Positions 16,449-24,934 of a stretch of DNA of 64,000 nucleotides are shown here, piece by piece. The notes under the pieces are model-generated. The model was not told the origin of the DNA. It saw nothing but the letters and a program-made list of their open reading frames with translations, and searched no databases. This DNA comes from Flavobacterium piscinae. GTDB lineage: Bacteria > Bacteroidota > Bacteroidia > Flavobacteriales > Flavobacteriaceae. Each line of letters starts with the position of its first letter. Within the stretch, counting starts at the first letter, position 1. Where the stretch lies: positions 1-64,000 of the forward strand of contig NZ_SBKQ01000003.1 in NCBI RefSeq assembly GCF_004122145.1, read 5' to 3'. The translations under genes and the position numbers were made by a program.

Positions 16449-16889
16449 TTAAAAATTCCATTTAATTAAGGAAGTTTTATAAACTTCATAAATATAATCT
16501 CCTTCCAACAAAAAGATTAAAGCAATATACAAAGCAAGGAACACAAATGTCCAAACTACTGCTTTTCTTAAACTTGCTTTTTCGTCTCTCATGTGCATGA
16601 AATCCCAAGTGATATAATATGCTTTAACAATAGTTAAAAACAAGAAAATAAAATTTAAGGGAATTAAAAAGATGAAAGGCGATAAAATAATATTCATTAA
16701 AGTAGCTCCTAAACCACCTTCAAAAGGAGAAATCAATGGATGCATTAAGGCAGTTGGTTTATAAATACCCAACACAACTTCAATTGCAGTTACGATGGAT
16801 AAAAAAATCAATACGCCCCAAATTTTTTGTTCGTTCGACTTGAATTTAAGTCTACCTCTAAAAATTGCTAAATTATGCTCGTGTGCCAT
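16449..16889 (-). CDS. Cytochrome c oxidase subunit IV family protein
   Basis: This 146-residue membrane protein has three hydrophobic helices (about 24-43, 66-92 and 108-130). It matches the bacterial subunit IV of heme-copper oxidases in size and pattern (IWGVLIFLSIVTAIEVVLGIY; YYITWDFMHMRDEK). This subunit is accessory and stabilises the oxidase. It lies 20 bases after a subunit III gene in the same operon and is followed by a terminator-like hairpin. Confidence 0.9.
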   Translation of the reverse strand: MAHEHNLAIFRGRLKFKSNEQKIWGVLIFLSIVTAIEVVLGIYKPTALMHPLISPFEGGLGATLMNIILSPFIFLIPLNFIFLFLTIVKAYYITWDFMHMRDEKASLRKAVVWTFVFLALYIALIFLLEGDYIYEVYKTSLIKWNF

Positions 16890-16909
16890 TTCTTAAATCT
16901 TTTTTAAAA

Positions 16910-17923
16910 TTAAACTAAGTAGAAGAAAGTAAATACGAATACCCAAACTAAATCTACAAAGTGCCAATATAATCCTACTTTTTCAACCATTTCATAACTT
17001 CTTCGTTTTTCATACGTTCCTAAGATGACGTTAAGAAAGATGATAAAGTTAATCACAACTCCGGAAAAAACGTGGAATCCGTGGAAACCGGTAATGAAGA
17101 AAAAGAAATTAGCAAACTGTTTACTTCCATATTCATTTCTAACCAAATTTGCTCCTTGAACTACATGCACAGCATCATTTAAACGAGCTAACGATTCTTC
17201 TCTAGTTAAAATAGTTTTGTGTTTTTCTTTATTCAATGTTGGGTGAACACCTTTTTTGTCATTTTTATCAAAATAAGCTTCTTGTGTTCTCACGTAAATA
17301 TTGGGATTAGCTTTGAAACCTTCTACTACTTCTGCAACAGAATAGTCAGGTAAAGAGGCTTCTTTTGTAAACCAAATTCCGTTTTTACGTTCATGCTGAA
17401 CACGATCTTTTGGTAAAGTTTTAGCAAATTCTTCTAATTTAATACGCTTTCCGTCTTGATCAACAAACTGAATAATACTTCCACCTTTGGTCTCAATTGC
17501 TCCATATTCACCTTTGATAAAGTTTTTCCATTCCCAAGCCTGTGATCCAACAAAAACAAGACCTCCCAAAACGGTTAAAAACATATAAAAAGCTACCCTT
17601 GATTTTTTCATGTGATGACCTGCATCAACGGCAAGTACCATCGTTACCGATGAAAAAATCAAAATAAAAGTCATCAATGCAACATAAAGCATTGGTAAAT
17701 CTTGACCGTGTAAAAAAGGAAAGTGATTAAACACCTCATCGGCAATTGGCCAGCTATCGGCAAATTTGAATCGAGAAAAGCCATAGGCTGCTAAAAACCC
17801 TGTAAAAGTTAAAGCATCTGATAAAATGAAAAACCACATCATCATTTTGCCATAACTTGCTCCCATTGGCTCATTTCCGCCGTTCCAGATTTTTTCTTCA
17901 GTTGTAGTAACTGTCGCTCCCAT
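16910..17923 (-). CDS. Cytochrome c oxidase subunit III with a large hydrophilic insertion
   Basis: This 337-residue member of the subunit III family has seven-helix features: MMMWFFILSDALTFTGFLAAYG at the start and FFFFITGFHGFHVFSGVVIN plus VGLYWHFVDLVWVFVFTFFY at the end. Between helices, roughly residues 135-260 form a charged, soluble segment (WKNFIKGEYGAIETKGG ... THLNKEKH-like region ... NDAVHVVQGANLVRNEYG) absent from standard subunit III. The gene follows another, shorter subunit III gene by 46 bases. The core role is as a structural subunit of the aa3 oxidase; the function of the insertion is unknown. Confidence 0.92.
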   Translation of the reverse strand: MGATVTTTEEKIWNGGNEPMGASYGKMMMWFFILSDALTFTGFLAAYGFSRFKFADSWPIADEVFNHFPFLHGQDLPMLYVALMTFILIFSSVTMVLAVDAGHHMKKSRVAFYMFLTVLGGLVFVGSQAWEWKNFIKGEYGAIETKGGSIIQFVDQDGKRIKLEEFAKTLPKDRVQHERKNGIWFTKEASLPDYSVAEVVEGFKANPNIYVRTQEAYFDKNDKKGVHPTLNKEKHKTILTREESLARLNDAVHVVQGANLVRNEYGSKQFANFFFFITGFHGFHVFSGVVINFIIFLNVILGTYEKRRSYEMVEKVGLYWHFVDLVWVFVFTFFYLV

Positions 17924-17969
17924 ATTTAGTTATTAGTTAAAAAGTTCCCAAATTTACATTTTTTTTCTA

Positions 17970-18548
17970 TTAGTAAAAATAGAAAAATAAAAACAACAAA
18001 ATCCACAATATATCAAGAAAATGCCAAAACATTGCACCTAGCTCAATACCAAGGGTTTGAGTTGAATTGTATTTTTGTTTAAAATGATTATAAATTATAA
18101 TTAAAAGGGCTATTAGACCTCCGAAAAGGTGAGCCATATGCAAAATTGCAATGATATATAAGAATGATGTATTTACAGTACTTTCACTTCCTGTAAAAAA
18201 ATAACCCAATTCTATGATTTGACCAAATCCTATAAATTGGAAAATCACAAACAAAATCCCCAATACTAATGTAACTAACAGCCAAAAAGATGTTTTGCTA
18301 CGATCATTCTTTCTAATTGTAGTTAAAGCTGAATGAAAGGTAAAACTACTAAGAATAATAATTATTGTACTGATTATAAATGCTTGTGGCAATTCAAAAT
18401 CTTTCAACCAATCTTTTCTGGATGAACTCACAATATATGCACTCGTTAATCCGGCAAACATCATTACCATACTAATCATAGCAAACCAAAGCAACAATTT
18501 ATATGATTGTCCTTTTCTGTTTTGATATTCCTGAGCGGTCATTTCCAT
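17970..18548 (-). CDS. Cytochrome c oxidase subunit III-like protein (short form)
   Basis: This 192-residue protein has five hydrophobic helices. It carries the heme-copper oxidase subunit III patterns LLLWFAMISMVMMFAGLTSAYIV, ILHMAHLFGGLIALLIII and LGAMFWHFLDILWILLFLFFYFY. It lacks the first two helices, as is common in the short form. An in-frame ATG two codons downstream (18542) is equally possible. It is coded 2 bases after heme O synthase and before the long subunit III, so the oxidase here uses or can choose between two III-type subunits. Confidence 0.9.
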   Translation of the reverse strand: MEMTAQEYQNRKGQSYKLLLWFAMISMVMMFAGLTSAYIVSSSRKDWLKDFELPQAFIISTIIIILSSFTFHSALTTIRKNDRSKTSFWLLVTLVLGILFVIFQFIGFGQIIELGYFFTGSESTVNTSFLYIIAILHMAHLFGGLIALLIIIYNHFKQKYNSTQTLGIELGAMFWHFLDILWILLFLFFYFY

Positions 18549-18550
18549 AA

Positions 18551-19480
18551 TTATCGTAAAAATTTATCGGCAATATAAACCAACTGAAGGAGGGTTATAT
18601 AGCTCACACTAATCAACATTAATTTTCTGGCAGCTTTGCTATCGCGTTTTTTATACAATTCAAAACCTGCATACAACATCCAAATTCCGAGCAAAAATAC
18701 AACAATTGCTGAAACCGGCGATAAATATAATCGACTTCCTACTATGCCGATGTAGGGAAAAATTGCCGGCAATAAAGAAGCAATAATCAACCAAATGGTA
18801 TACAAAATAATTTGCAAGGCAGTACCTTTATCTTTCTCGCCCGTTGGCAACATAAAAAATCCTGCTTTTTTATAATCGTCATACAAAAACCAACCAATTG
18901 CCCAAAAATGTGGAAATTGCCAAAAGAATTGAATTAAAAATAAGGTTCCTGCTTCTAAACTGAAATCGTCGGTGGCGGCGACCCATCCCAACATAAAAGG
19001 AATGGCTCCCGGGATGGCTCCCACAAAGACAGAAAGCGGTGTGAGTGTTTTTAACGGTGTATAAACGCTGGTATATAAAAAAATTGAAATAGCCCCGAAC
19101 ATCGCTGTTTTAGGGTTTATTAGATATAAAATAATCAATCCAATTAAAGTTAGAACTGAAGCCAAAATAAACGCTGTGTTAACCGTCATTCTGCCCGCTG
19201 CTATTGGGCGGTTTTTGGTTCGCTCCATCAAACCATCCAACTCTTTTTCAATGATTTGATTGAATGCATTGGAAGCTCCAACCATGCAATATCCTCCAAT
19301 GGATAGCATTATTAACGTAGTCCAACTAAAGGTTGAAATATCCAAAATCCCTAAAAAATAACCTGCAATTGAAGAGAATACAACACTAATGGACAACCCT
19401 GCTTTAGTGATTTGTTTAAAATCAAAATAAAGTGATTGAAATGTAAACGAATTATGGGTTGCGTTCAAGACTTGTTTCAT
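18551..19480 (-). CDS. ctaB: Protoheme IX farnesyltransferase (heme O synthase)
   Basis: This 309-residue UbiA-family polytopic enzyme farnesylates heme b to heme O, the first step to heme A for aa3 oxidase. The family motif around residue 75 reads NAFNQIIEKELDGLMERTKNRP (N-x2-D-type prenyl diphosphate site with RTxxRP). The second aspartate region reads FWAIGWFLYDDYKKAGFFMLP. The ATG at 19480 is preferred to a TTG at 19507 because a perfect -7 box (19497-19504) would place the TTG upstream of the transcript start. It is the first gene of the oxidase assembly operon. Confidence 0.95.
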   Translation of the reverse strand: MKQVLNATHNSFTFQSLYFDFKQITKAGLSISVVFSSIAGYFLGILDISTFSWTTLIMLSIGGYCMVGASNAFNQIIEKELDGLMERTKNRPIAAGRMTVNTAFILASVLTLIGLIILYLINPKTAMFGAISIFLYTSVYTPLKTLTPLSVFVGAIPGAIPFMLGWVAATDDFSLEAGTLFLIQFFWQFPHFWAIGWFLYDDYKKAGFFMLPTGEKDKGTALQIILYTIWLIIASLLPAIFPYIGIVGSRLYLSPVSAIVVFLLGIWMLYAGFELYKKRDSKAARKLMLISVSYITLLQLVYIADKFLR

Positions 19481-19496
19481 TGTTTGTAAACTTCGG

Positions 19497-19504
19497 CAAA
19501 GATA
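19497..19504 (-). promoter_or_regulatory. -7 box (TATCTTTG) of the ctaB-cox assembly operon
   Basis: This is an exact TAnnTTTG match on the minus strand, 17 bases before the ATG of ctaB. The eight genes down to 14230 have no other obvious promoter between them. Confidence 0.55.
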
Positions 19505-19555
19505 CAAATTAGAAACTTTAAAAAGAATTGAACAAAATAGAAAATTGGTGTTAAA

Positions 19556-21661
19556 TTAATAATCAAAATACCAATTAAATAAATCGGCTCGTAACCCAAT
19601 GGAAAACCAAGTGGTATCTTGTTTAAATGTTGTAGCCGTATTTTGACTGGGGTCGAAATTTCTAAAAATTAAATTAGCAAAAACTTTTAGATTAGAAGCC
19701 GGATTTACCAAATAACCCGCTTGCAAATCGGCAATCATGATTGTAGTTTTGTTTCCTTGTCCAATGCTAACGCCGGTATCAAAGGGTCGTTGATCGTCGT
19801 AATCTTTATAAATATTTCCGCCGTAATTAAAGGAATTCTCGTCCGTATCGAAATCTAAACCACGAACACCATAGGTTAATTTGGCATCACCAAACCAACG
19901 CCCTTTAAAATAACGTGCAATGGCTACAACCTCTCTAGCATTTCCCCCCCATTGATGACCTAAACTCTGATTGTTGTGACCGTAGTTAGTAATTGGCGAG
20001 CTATGAGCATAAACATAAGGCCTAATGTGATTATATTCCATTTGTAACAAAAGATTTTCAACATTAAATGCATTATAATATTTTGCTCCGATTTGATAAC
20101 CAAATTTATTTTTCCAACTTTGATTGGCTTCTCTAACATCAGCAAGTGAAAATTCATCAATTAAAAATTGACCATATAATCCCACTTGATTGCTCCATTT
20201 GTATTTTGCTGTTAAACCTAAGAGGGCGTTTCCGGTTCTGGAGGAAGAAGTAAATTCAACCGTTCTGTAGAAAATTATCGGGTTAACAAAACTGAAATCA
20301 AAACCTCTGTCGTTTGTATTTGTCCAAATTACGGATTCAAAAAAACCAATATTTAAACGTTTAGATGCATTCCAACTTAAATAATGATTAGCCATATATT
20401 TAGTGGCATATGTTCCGTCGACGGTTACTTCCGGACGGATATCTTTTAACCACATATAAGTATTGGTGTATTTTATTTTCCAAAAAGTAGTATTTATTTT
20501 AAAATACGGATACGGACTTGCTCCATCACTGGTTAACAATGAACGATATCCGTCTCCAATAAAATTTCTTCCATAACCCAATTGTAGATTTATAAAATCA
20601 CTGGGTGTGTAGGTTAAATTTGCTTCTGACAAAGGAAAATCATACGCATCATCTTTGAATCGTTTGGCAATTCCAACTCCCGGAATTACGGCTGGATTTC
20701 CTCCTGATGGAGCTATACTTTCAGCATATTGATTATAGTAGTCGGCAAATCTTCCTTGACTTTCATAGATAGAGGTTGTAAAATTCAGTTGCTTGCCCAA
20801 ACCTCCTTGAATTTGAAGACCTCTGGTATTTTGATAAGTGTAACTTGCTTCGCTTGGACTACTTTTTCCTACTCTTAAATCTAATATCGGATTCATTGTA
20901 AACCAATAGTCTTTCCCTTGAATGGCCACTAAATTTTCATTCCAAAATTTTCTTCCCCACCAACCAGTTTTGGTTTTCATTAGTTTTTGATTGGCTTCTT
21001 CCAGATTGTAATATTTATTTACTTCGGTATAAGTGTAAGGCTTAGAAGCAGTATGATTGTTTGAACCAACCTGATTTAAAGCTGCATCAAATTGAGCATA
21101 ATTACTATGCGAAAAAGGTATGTTTAAATGGCTTTGAAATTGTGGATTTGAAAATTTTTCATATTTTATGTTATCATATTCGTTCAACTCATTTTTATTA
21201 ACTTTAAATTCCGAAGCCCTTTTTTTGGTTGCTTCCTCTTTTGCTAATTTGGATTGAACCGGATCTTGTAAAGGAATACTAATGCGAATAGAATATCTGG
21301 AATAAGTTGGGTTTCCCGCGTAAGTTGGCGGACCAATTGGCTCCATTTCGTTAAAAACACGCTTGATTTCTTCATTCAATTCAGGATACGTAGCATCCGA
21401 ATACTGCATGATGAATTTTCCTTCTTGATTTACTTCAAACAAAACAATAAAATTTCCTTTGAAATTATTGTCTGTTACATTTTGTGGAACTTTAAAGTTA
21501 GTGTAAATTTTTTGTTGTACTTCATCATAAAAACAGCTTTCCAACTCTTCATTGAATTTATTTTCGCAGGTTGGAAAAATAGGAAACTGTTCAACTTTTT
21601 TGTCTTGTGACCACAAAAAATTTGAAACCAATACCACTAATAGAAGAATATTATTTTTCAT
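19556..21661 (-). CDS. remB: RemB-like gliding motility outer-membrane protein with TonB-type N-terminal domain
   Basis: This 701-residue exported protein has signal peptide MKNNILLLVVLVSNFLWSQ. Residues 20-120 resemble the TonB C-terminal domain of the two TonB genes just upstream (FPIFPTCENKFNEELESCF, NFKVP, G-N-F-I-V-L-F-E-V-N-Q-E-G-K-F). From about residue 200 it looks like an outer-membrane beta-barrel of the Wzi/capsule-assembly type with many aromatic strands (FWNENLVAIQGKDYWFTMNP, LGYGRNFIGDGYRSLL, GVRGLDFDTDENSFNYGG). Length and architecture fit the Flavobacterium gliding protein RemB, involved in surface movement; the exact name is moderately certain. It lies 10 bases after deoC in the same direction. 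Confidence 0.75.
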   Translation of the reverse strand: MKNNILLLVVLVSNFLWSQDKKVEQFPIFPTCENKFNEELESCFYDEVQQKIYTNFKVPQNVTDNNFKGNFIVLFEVNQEGKFIMQYSDATYPELNEEIKRVFNEMEPIGPPTYAGNPTYSRYSIRISIPLQDPVQSKLAKEEATKKRASEFKVNKNELNEYDNIKYEKFSNPQFQSHLNIPFSHSNYAQFDAALNQVGSNNHTASKPYTYTEVNKYYNLEEANQKLMKTKTGWWGRKFWNENLVAIQGKDYWFTMNPILDLRVGKSSPSEASYTYQNTRGLQIQGGLGKQLNFTTSIYESQGRFADYYNQYAESIAPSGGNPAVIPGVGIAKRFKDDAYDFPLSEANLTYTPSDFINLQLGYGRNFIGDGYRSLLTSDGASPYPYFKINTTFWKIKYTNTYMWLKDIRPEVTVDGTYATKYMANHYLSWNASKRLNIGFFESVIWTNTNDRGFDFSFVNPIIFYRTVEFTSSSRTGNALLGLTAKYKWSNQVGLYGQFLIDEFSLADVREANQSWKNKFGYQIGAKYYNAFNVENLLLQMEYNHIRPYVYAHSSPITNYGHNNQSLGHQWGGNAREVVAIARYFKGRWFGDAKLTYGVRGLDFDTDENSFNYGGNIYKDYDDQRPFDTGVSIGQGNKTTIMIADLQAGYLVNPASNLKVFANLIFRNFDPSQNTATTFKQDTTWFSIGLRADLFNWYFDY

Positions 21662-21671
21662 TTGAGCATTA

Positions 21672-22415
21672 TTAATAATTATTTTCAGCCGTTAATCCTA
21701 AAGAAATAGCTTTGGCTGATGAAGTTCCGATTCTTTTTACACCCAAGTTAATCATTTCAACAGCCTCTTGGTAGGTTCTTACTCCCCCTGCGGCCTTTAC
21801 CGGCAGTGGAGCACTGTTTTCGAGCATCATTATTATGGATGGGATTGTTGCTCCATTGGGTTTGTTGTCTTGTGTTTTAAAAAATCCTGTTGAAGATTTT
21901 ACAAAAACAGAGGCATAATTATCTTCCTTAAAATTAGCAATTACTACATTTTTAATCAAAGTAGTTAATTGTATAATTTGTTGGTCGGATAGAGCGGCCA
22001 CTTCAATAATCCATTTCACTGTTTTATGGTGTGATAATCCCAGCTTTGTACATTTCAAAACTTCATCTTTTACACTATTTACGTCACCTGCTTTGAACTT
22101 TTCATAATTACAAACAAAATCCAAATCATCTGCACCGTCTTCAATGGCTTTTAGAGCTTCCGAAAGTTTTTCTTCACAACTATTCGTTCCTTCGTGAAAG
22201 CCAATCACCGTTCCAACCAAAACTTTAGATTTGGCTTCAGAAATCATTTTTTTTGCAAAAGCAACCATATCCGGTCTTATCATGATGAGTTTAAAACGTT
22301 CTTCAATGGCTTCGGAAATGAAACCTTGAACCACTTTTCGATTTTCCTCCAAAGACAATCCGGCTTGTTCAGGTGTTTTTAAATAGGTTGAATCTAAAAA
22401 TTGTTTAATATCCAT
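21672..22415 (-). CDS. deoC: Deoxyribose-phosphate aldolase
   Basis: This 247-residue class I aldolase cleaves 2-deoxyribose 5-phosphate into glyceraldehyde 3-phosphate and acetaldehyde in deoxynucleoside catabolism. The Schiff-base lysine lies in SVFVKSSTGFF, the proton-relay lysine in PVKAAGGVRTYQEA, and the phosphate site in RIGTSSA. Its start lies 16 bases after the hairpin that follows the upstream tonB. It shares its transcript direction with remB 10 bases downstream; no functional link to gliding is evident. Confidence 0.95.
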   Translation of the reverse strand: MDIKQFLDSTYLKTPEQAGLSLEENRKVVQGFISEAIEERFKLIMIRPDMVAFAKKMISEAKSKVLVGTVIGFHEGTNSCEEKLSEALKAIEDGADDLDFVCNYEKFKAGDVNSVKDEVLKCTKLGLSHHKTVKWIIEVAALSDQQIIQLTTLIKNVVIANFKEDNYASVFVKSSTGFFKTQDNKPNGATIPSIIMMLENSAPLPVKAAGGVRTYQEAVEMINLGVKRIGTSSAKAISLGLTAENNY

Positions 22416-22420
22416 TGCGT

Positions 22421-22449
22421 AAAAATAAAAAATCCCACCGAAGTGGGAT
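22421..22449 (-). terminator. Terminator with UUCG tetraloop after the tonB at 22472
   Basis: Stem ATCCCAC with GTGGGAT (22432-22438 and 22443-22449) reads on the minus strand with a TTCG loop, followed by a T-rich tract to 22421. The deoC start codon follows within 6 bases of the tract. Confidence 0.88.
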
Positions 22450-22471
22450 GTGTTTTAACTATAAATATTTT

Positions 22472-23248
22472 TTAATTACTTAAACGAAATGTAATTGGAA
22501 TTCTATACCGCACATTCACCGACTCTCCTTTTACTCTTCCGGGCTCTAAATTTGGTAATTTACTGATTACTCGAAGGGCTTCCTTTTCAAGATCTTTATC
22601 ATGGAATTGGGCAGCATTTGCAGGTTTAACTCCTGTAATAGAACCATTGGTGTTTATGATAAACTCGACCAAAACAGATCCTTGTTTATTATTTTCTTTT
22701 GCTCTTTCCGGATAACGTAAGTTTCTTTGTAAATATTTCTTCATTTGTTCATTAAAACATGCTTTTTGAGCATCACCTTTTAAGCCGGTACAAGCTTTGA
22801 AAGTTGGCAATTCGTCTAACTCGTTTCCATCATAAACATCTTTTTTAATTGGAGTGATTGTATTTGATGCTGGCACAAGCGTAGTTTCGGTTTTAATCAA
22901 ATCTTTATCTTGAGCATCATCAGGAGAAGTTGTATCATTATTTTCCGGTTCCGGTTCCGAATCTTCAATTGGTTTAAATGTATCGACAAAAGGTTTTCTA
23001 GGAGTTGGTTCCGGTTTGGGTTCTACTTTCGCAATTTCCTTTTGAGGCTCTTTTTCTACAGTAAAATCATGAATAAAATTTTTTTCAGAGATGTCTATCG
23101 CCTTTCTTTTCTCAAAAGCCTCAATTTCAGAAGCCGGAGTCTCCAATTCAATAATAAAATAAACAGCAATTAAACTTGCTAAAAGTCCAAGTTGGAAATA
23201 AATTTTTCCATTGTGCTTTACATTTGGGTAATCATCTAAATTTCTCAT
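22472..23248 (-). CDS. Energy transducer TonB (second copy)
   Basis: This 258-residue inner-membrane-anchored protein has one helix near residues 18-37 after a short cytoplasmic leader. A Pro/Glu-rich periplasmic spacer (KVEPKPEPTPRKPF...SEPEPEN) precedes a TonB C-terminal domain (about 150-258; CTGLKGDAQKACFNEQMKKYL, GSVLVEFIINTNGSITG, YRIPITFRLSN). TonB transmits proton-motive force from ExbBD to outer-membrane receptors. It follows another tonB and a terminator, suggesting separate regulation of the two copies. No exbB or exbD is in this window. Confidence 0.92.
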   Translation of the reverse strand: MRNLDDYPNVKHNGKIYFQLGLLASLIAVYFIIELETPASEIEAFEKRKAIDISEKNFIHDFTVEKEPQKEIAKVEPKPEPTPRKPFVDTFKPIEDSEPEPENNDTTSPDDAQDKDLIKTETTLVPASNTITPIKKDVYDGNELDELPTFKACTGLKGDAQKACFNEQMKKYLQRNLRYPERAKENNKQGSVLVEFIINTNGSITGVKPANAAQFHDKDLEKEALRVISKLPNLEPGRVKGESVNVRYRIPITFRLSN

Positions 23249-23294
23249 GGTTTCTATGGATTAGTTATAGAAAATAGAAACCAAAAGTTATGCC

Positions 23295-23328
23295 AAAAAA
23301 AATAATCCACTCAATTTGAGTGGATTAT
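23295..23328 (-). terminator. Terminator after the tonB at 23348
   Basis: A perfect inverted repeat ATAATCCACTC (23302-23312) with GAGTGGATTAT (23318-23328) around AATTT is followed on the minus strand by a run of eight T. The next start codon is at 23248. Confidence 0.9.
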
Positions 23329-23347
23329 AATATATTTAATTAATCAA

Positions 23348-24070
23348 TTATTGATCTAATTTGAATGTAATCGGAATACTCATGGTCATTCTAACCGGTT
23401 TTCCTCTTTGTTTTCCGGGAGTCATTTTTGGCAATTTGTTCATGATTCTTCTGGCTTCTTTTTCCAAAGTTGGATAAGGTGCTCTCATGTTTGCTATAGA
23501 AACGCTTCCATCCTTTTCAATAATGAAACTTACAAATACTTTACCTTGGTGTCCTGCATCTATTGCAGCATCCGGATAGTTAAAGTTTTTCTTAATGTGA
23601 GCTTGAATTTTATCTTGAAAACAATCTTTTCTTTTGTCTTTTGCTACACTTTCACAACCTGGGAATAATGGCACATCTTCAATGATTGCAAAAGGAACAT
23701 CTACTTCCGGTTCTTCTACCTCAGCAACTACAACTTTTTCTGCCTTAACTACTTCTTCTTTTTGATTGGTTTCAGTAGATTGAATTTCAACTTCCTTAAT
23801 TTCTTTTTTATCTTCAACCACTTTAATTACTTCAGGAGCTGGTGGCGGTGGTGGTGGCGGTGGTGGTGGTGTATTCAACTGAACCGTTACCGGTACATCT
23901 TCATCTAAGAAACTGTTATCCACTTTTCTGTCAAGTCCAGATAAGTCTTTTTCATATGTTTTTAACTCTATCGCAAGATAAGAAAGTATTGCAATAGCAG
24001 CCAATCCAAGTTGAAAATAGAGCGAACTATTTCGCTTTGGATCAACATTTAAATTCTTTTTTGGTTCCAT
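23348..24070 (-). CDS. Energy transducer TonB (first copy)
   Basis: This 240-residue TonB protein has one membrane helix (about 16-36), an uninterrupted run of eleven prolines near residue 70 (coded by a GGTGGC-type triplet tract on the plus strand) and a Glu/Val/Lys-rich spacer. The C-terminal TonB domain (about 130-240) carries FPGCESVAKDKRKDCFQDK and GKVFVSFIIEKDGSV. The two cysteines of this domain are also present in the second TonB and in the RemB-like protein downstream. The first 30 residues (NSSLYFQLGLAAI) are closely alike in both TonB copies (GKIYFQLGLLASL), which indicates tandem duplication. Confidence 0.93.
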   Translation of the reverse strand: MEPKKNLNVDPKRNSSLYFQLGLAAIAILSYLAIELKTYEKDLSGLDRKVDNSFLDEDVPVTVQLNTPPPPPPPPPPAPEVIKVVEDKKEIKEVEIQSTETNQKEEVVKAEKVVVAEVEEPEVDVPFAIIEDVPLFPGCESVAKDKRKDCFQDKIQAHIKKNFNYPDAAIDAGHQGKVFVSFIIEKDGSVSIANMRAPYPTLEKEARRIMNKLPKMTPGKQRGKPVRMTMSIPITFKLDQ

Positions 24071-24119
24071 AATTTGTTAATTGAGATGCTAATATAGCTA
24101 TTTATCAAAAATATTAAAA

Positions 24120-24497
24120 TTATTTTATAAAATTTAACCTTTTCCTGTTGAACGCAATGACTATTGTAGCAACAAACGCACCAAAAGTATTTGCTAGTCC
24201 ATCTGCCAGTTCAGGCTTTCTGTTTTCTGTCAAAACTCCTTGTAACAATTCAATAACCATGCCATAAAAAACTGCCAATAAAAAGGAAATAATAATAGCA
24301 TTCTTCAAGCTTGTTTTATTTACAATATTTAAAATTAACAACAAGGTCAGGACAAAATAAAAAATAAAATGAACATATTTATCTCCGTTTTGAGTAGAAA
24401 TTTTTGGCAAAGCTTTTAAACTCGCCAAACTTAAAATTGTGACAAAAAGAGTCCAAATTATTAAAGCAAATAAAAGAAAGTTCTTTTTATGCACCAA
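24120..24497 (-). CDS. VanZ family membrane protein
   Basis: This 125-residue protein has four hydrophobic helices, and the ends match VanZ-like proteins: [22 protein letters not shown] (the Asp-Lys-x2-His motif) and [30 protein letters not shown] (the E-x-x-Q and D-x2-N pattern). The VanZ family includes a teicoplanin resistance protein, but chromosomal members like this one have no settled role and should not be read as resistance genes. It overlaps gcvH by 11 bases, so it is in the same operon. Confidence 0.9.
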   Translation of the reverse strand: MVHKKNFLLFALIIWTLFVTILSLASLKALPKISTQNGDKYVHFIFYFVLTLLLILNIVNKTSLKNAIIISFLLAVFYGMVIELLQGVLTENRKPELADGLANTFGAFVATIVIAFNRKRLNFIK

Positions 24498-24867
24498 TCA
24501 ATTCTTTATAAGCATCACTGTTTAATAAAAGTTCGAAATCGCTAGGATTTGTGACTTTGACTTTTACCATCCAACCTGCACCATAGGGATCAGTATTTAC
24601 ACTTTCGGGTTTAGATTCAAGCTCTTCATTAAACTCAATAATTTCTCCTGATAAAGGCAAAAACAGATCTGAAACGGTTTTCACAGCTTCTACTGTTCCA
24701 AAAACTTCGTCTTTTTCTAATGTTTGGTCTAAAGTTTCAACTTCAACATAAACAATGTCTCCAAGTTCTTTTTGAGCAAAATCTGTAATGCCTACAGTGG
24801 CGATGTTTCCATCTAAACTAACCCATTCGTGGTCTTTAGTGTACTTTAAATTTGAAGGTATATTCAT
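24487..24867 (-). CDS. gcvH: Glycine cleavage system H protein
   Basis: The 126-residue lipoyl carrier of the glycine cleavage system shuttles the methylamine group between P, T and L proteins. The lipoylated lysine lies in [16 protein letters not shown] (near residue 64), and the N-terminal [24 protein letters not shown] is diagnostic. It has its own -7 box and is downstream of sprA on the same strand. The other gcv genes are not in the window. Confidence 0.96.
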   Translation of the reverse strand: MNIPSNLKYTKDHEWVSLDGNIATVGITDFAQKELGDIVYVEVETLDQTLEKDEVFGTVEAVKTVSDLFLPLSGEIIEFNEELESKPESVNTDPYGAGWMVKVKVTNPSDFELLLNSDAYKELIGA

Positions 24868-24885
24868 TAGTATAATTTGTTTTTA

Positions 24886-24893
24886 CAAATGTA
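24886..24893 (-). promoter_or_regulatory. -7 box (TACATTTG) for gcvH-vanZ
   Basis: This is an exact TAnnTTTG match on the minus strand, 19 bases before the gcvH start, in the short gap after sprA. Confidence 0.5.
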
Positions 24894-24934
24894 ATTTTTA
24901 TGAAATAAATTTAAACTATTTTTAATTATTTTTT

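Noticed and set aside
24120..24497. VanZ as an antibiotic resistance gene
   Set aside because: Chromosomal VanZ-like proteins are widespread; no van cluster is present.
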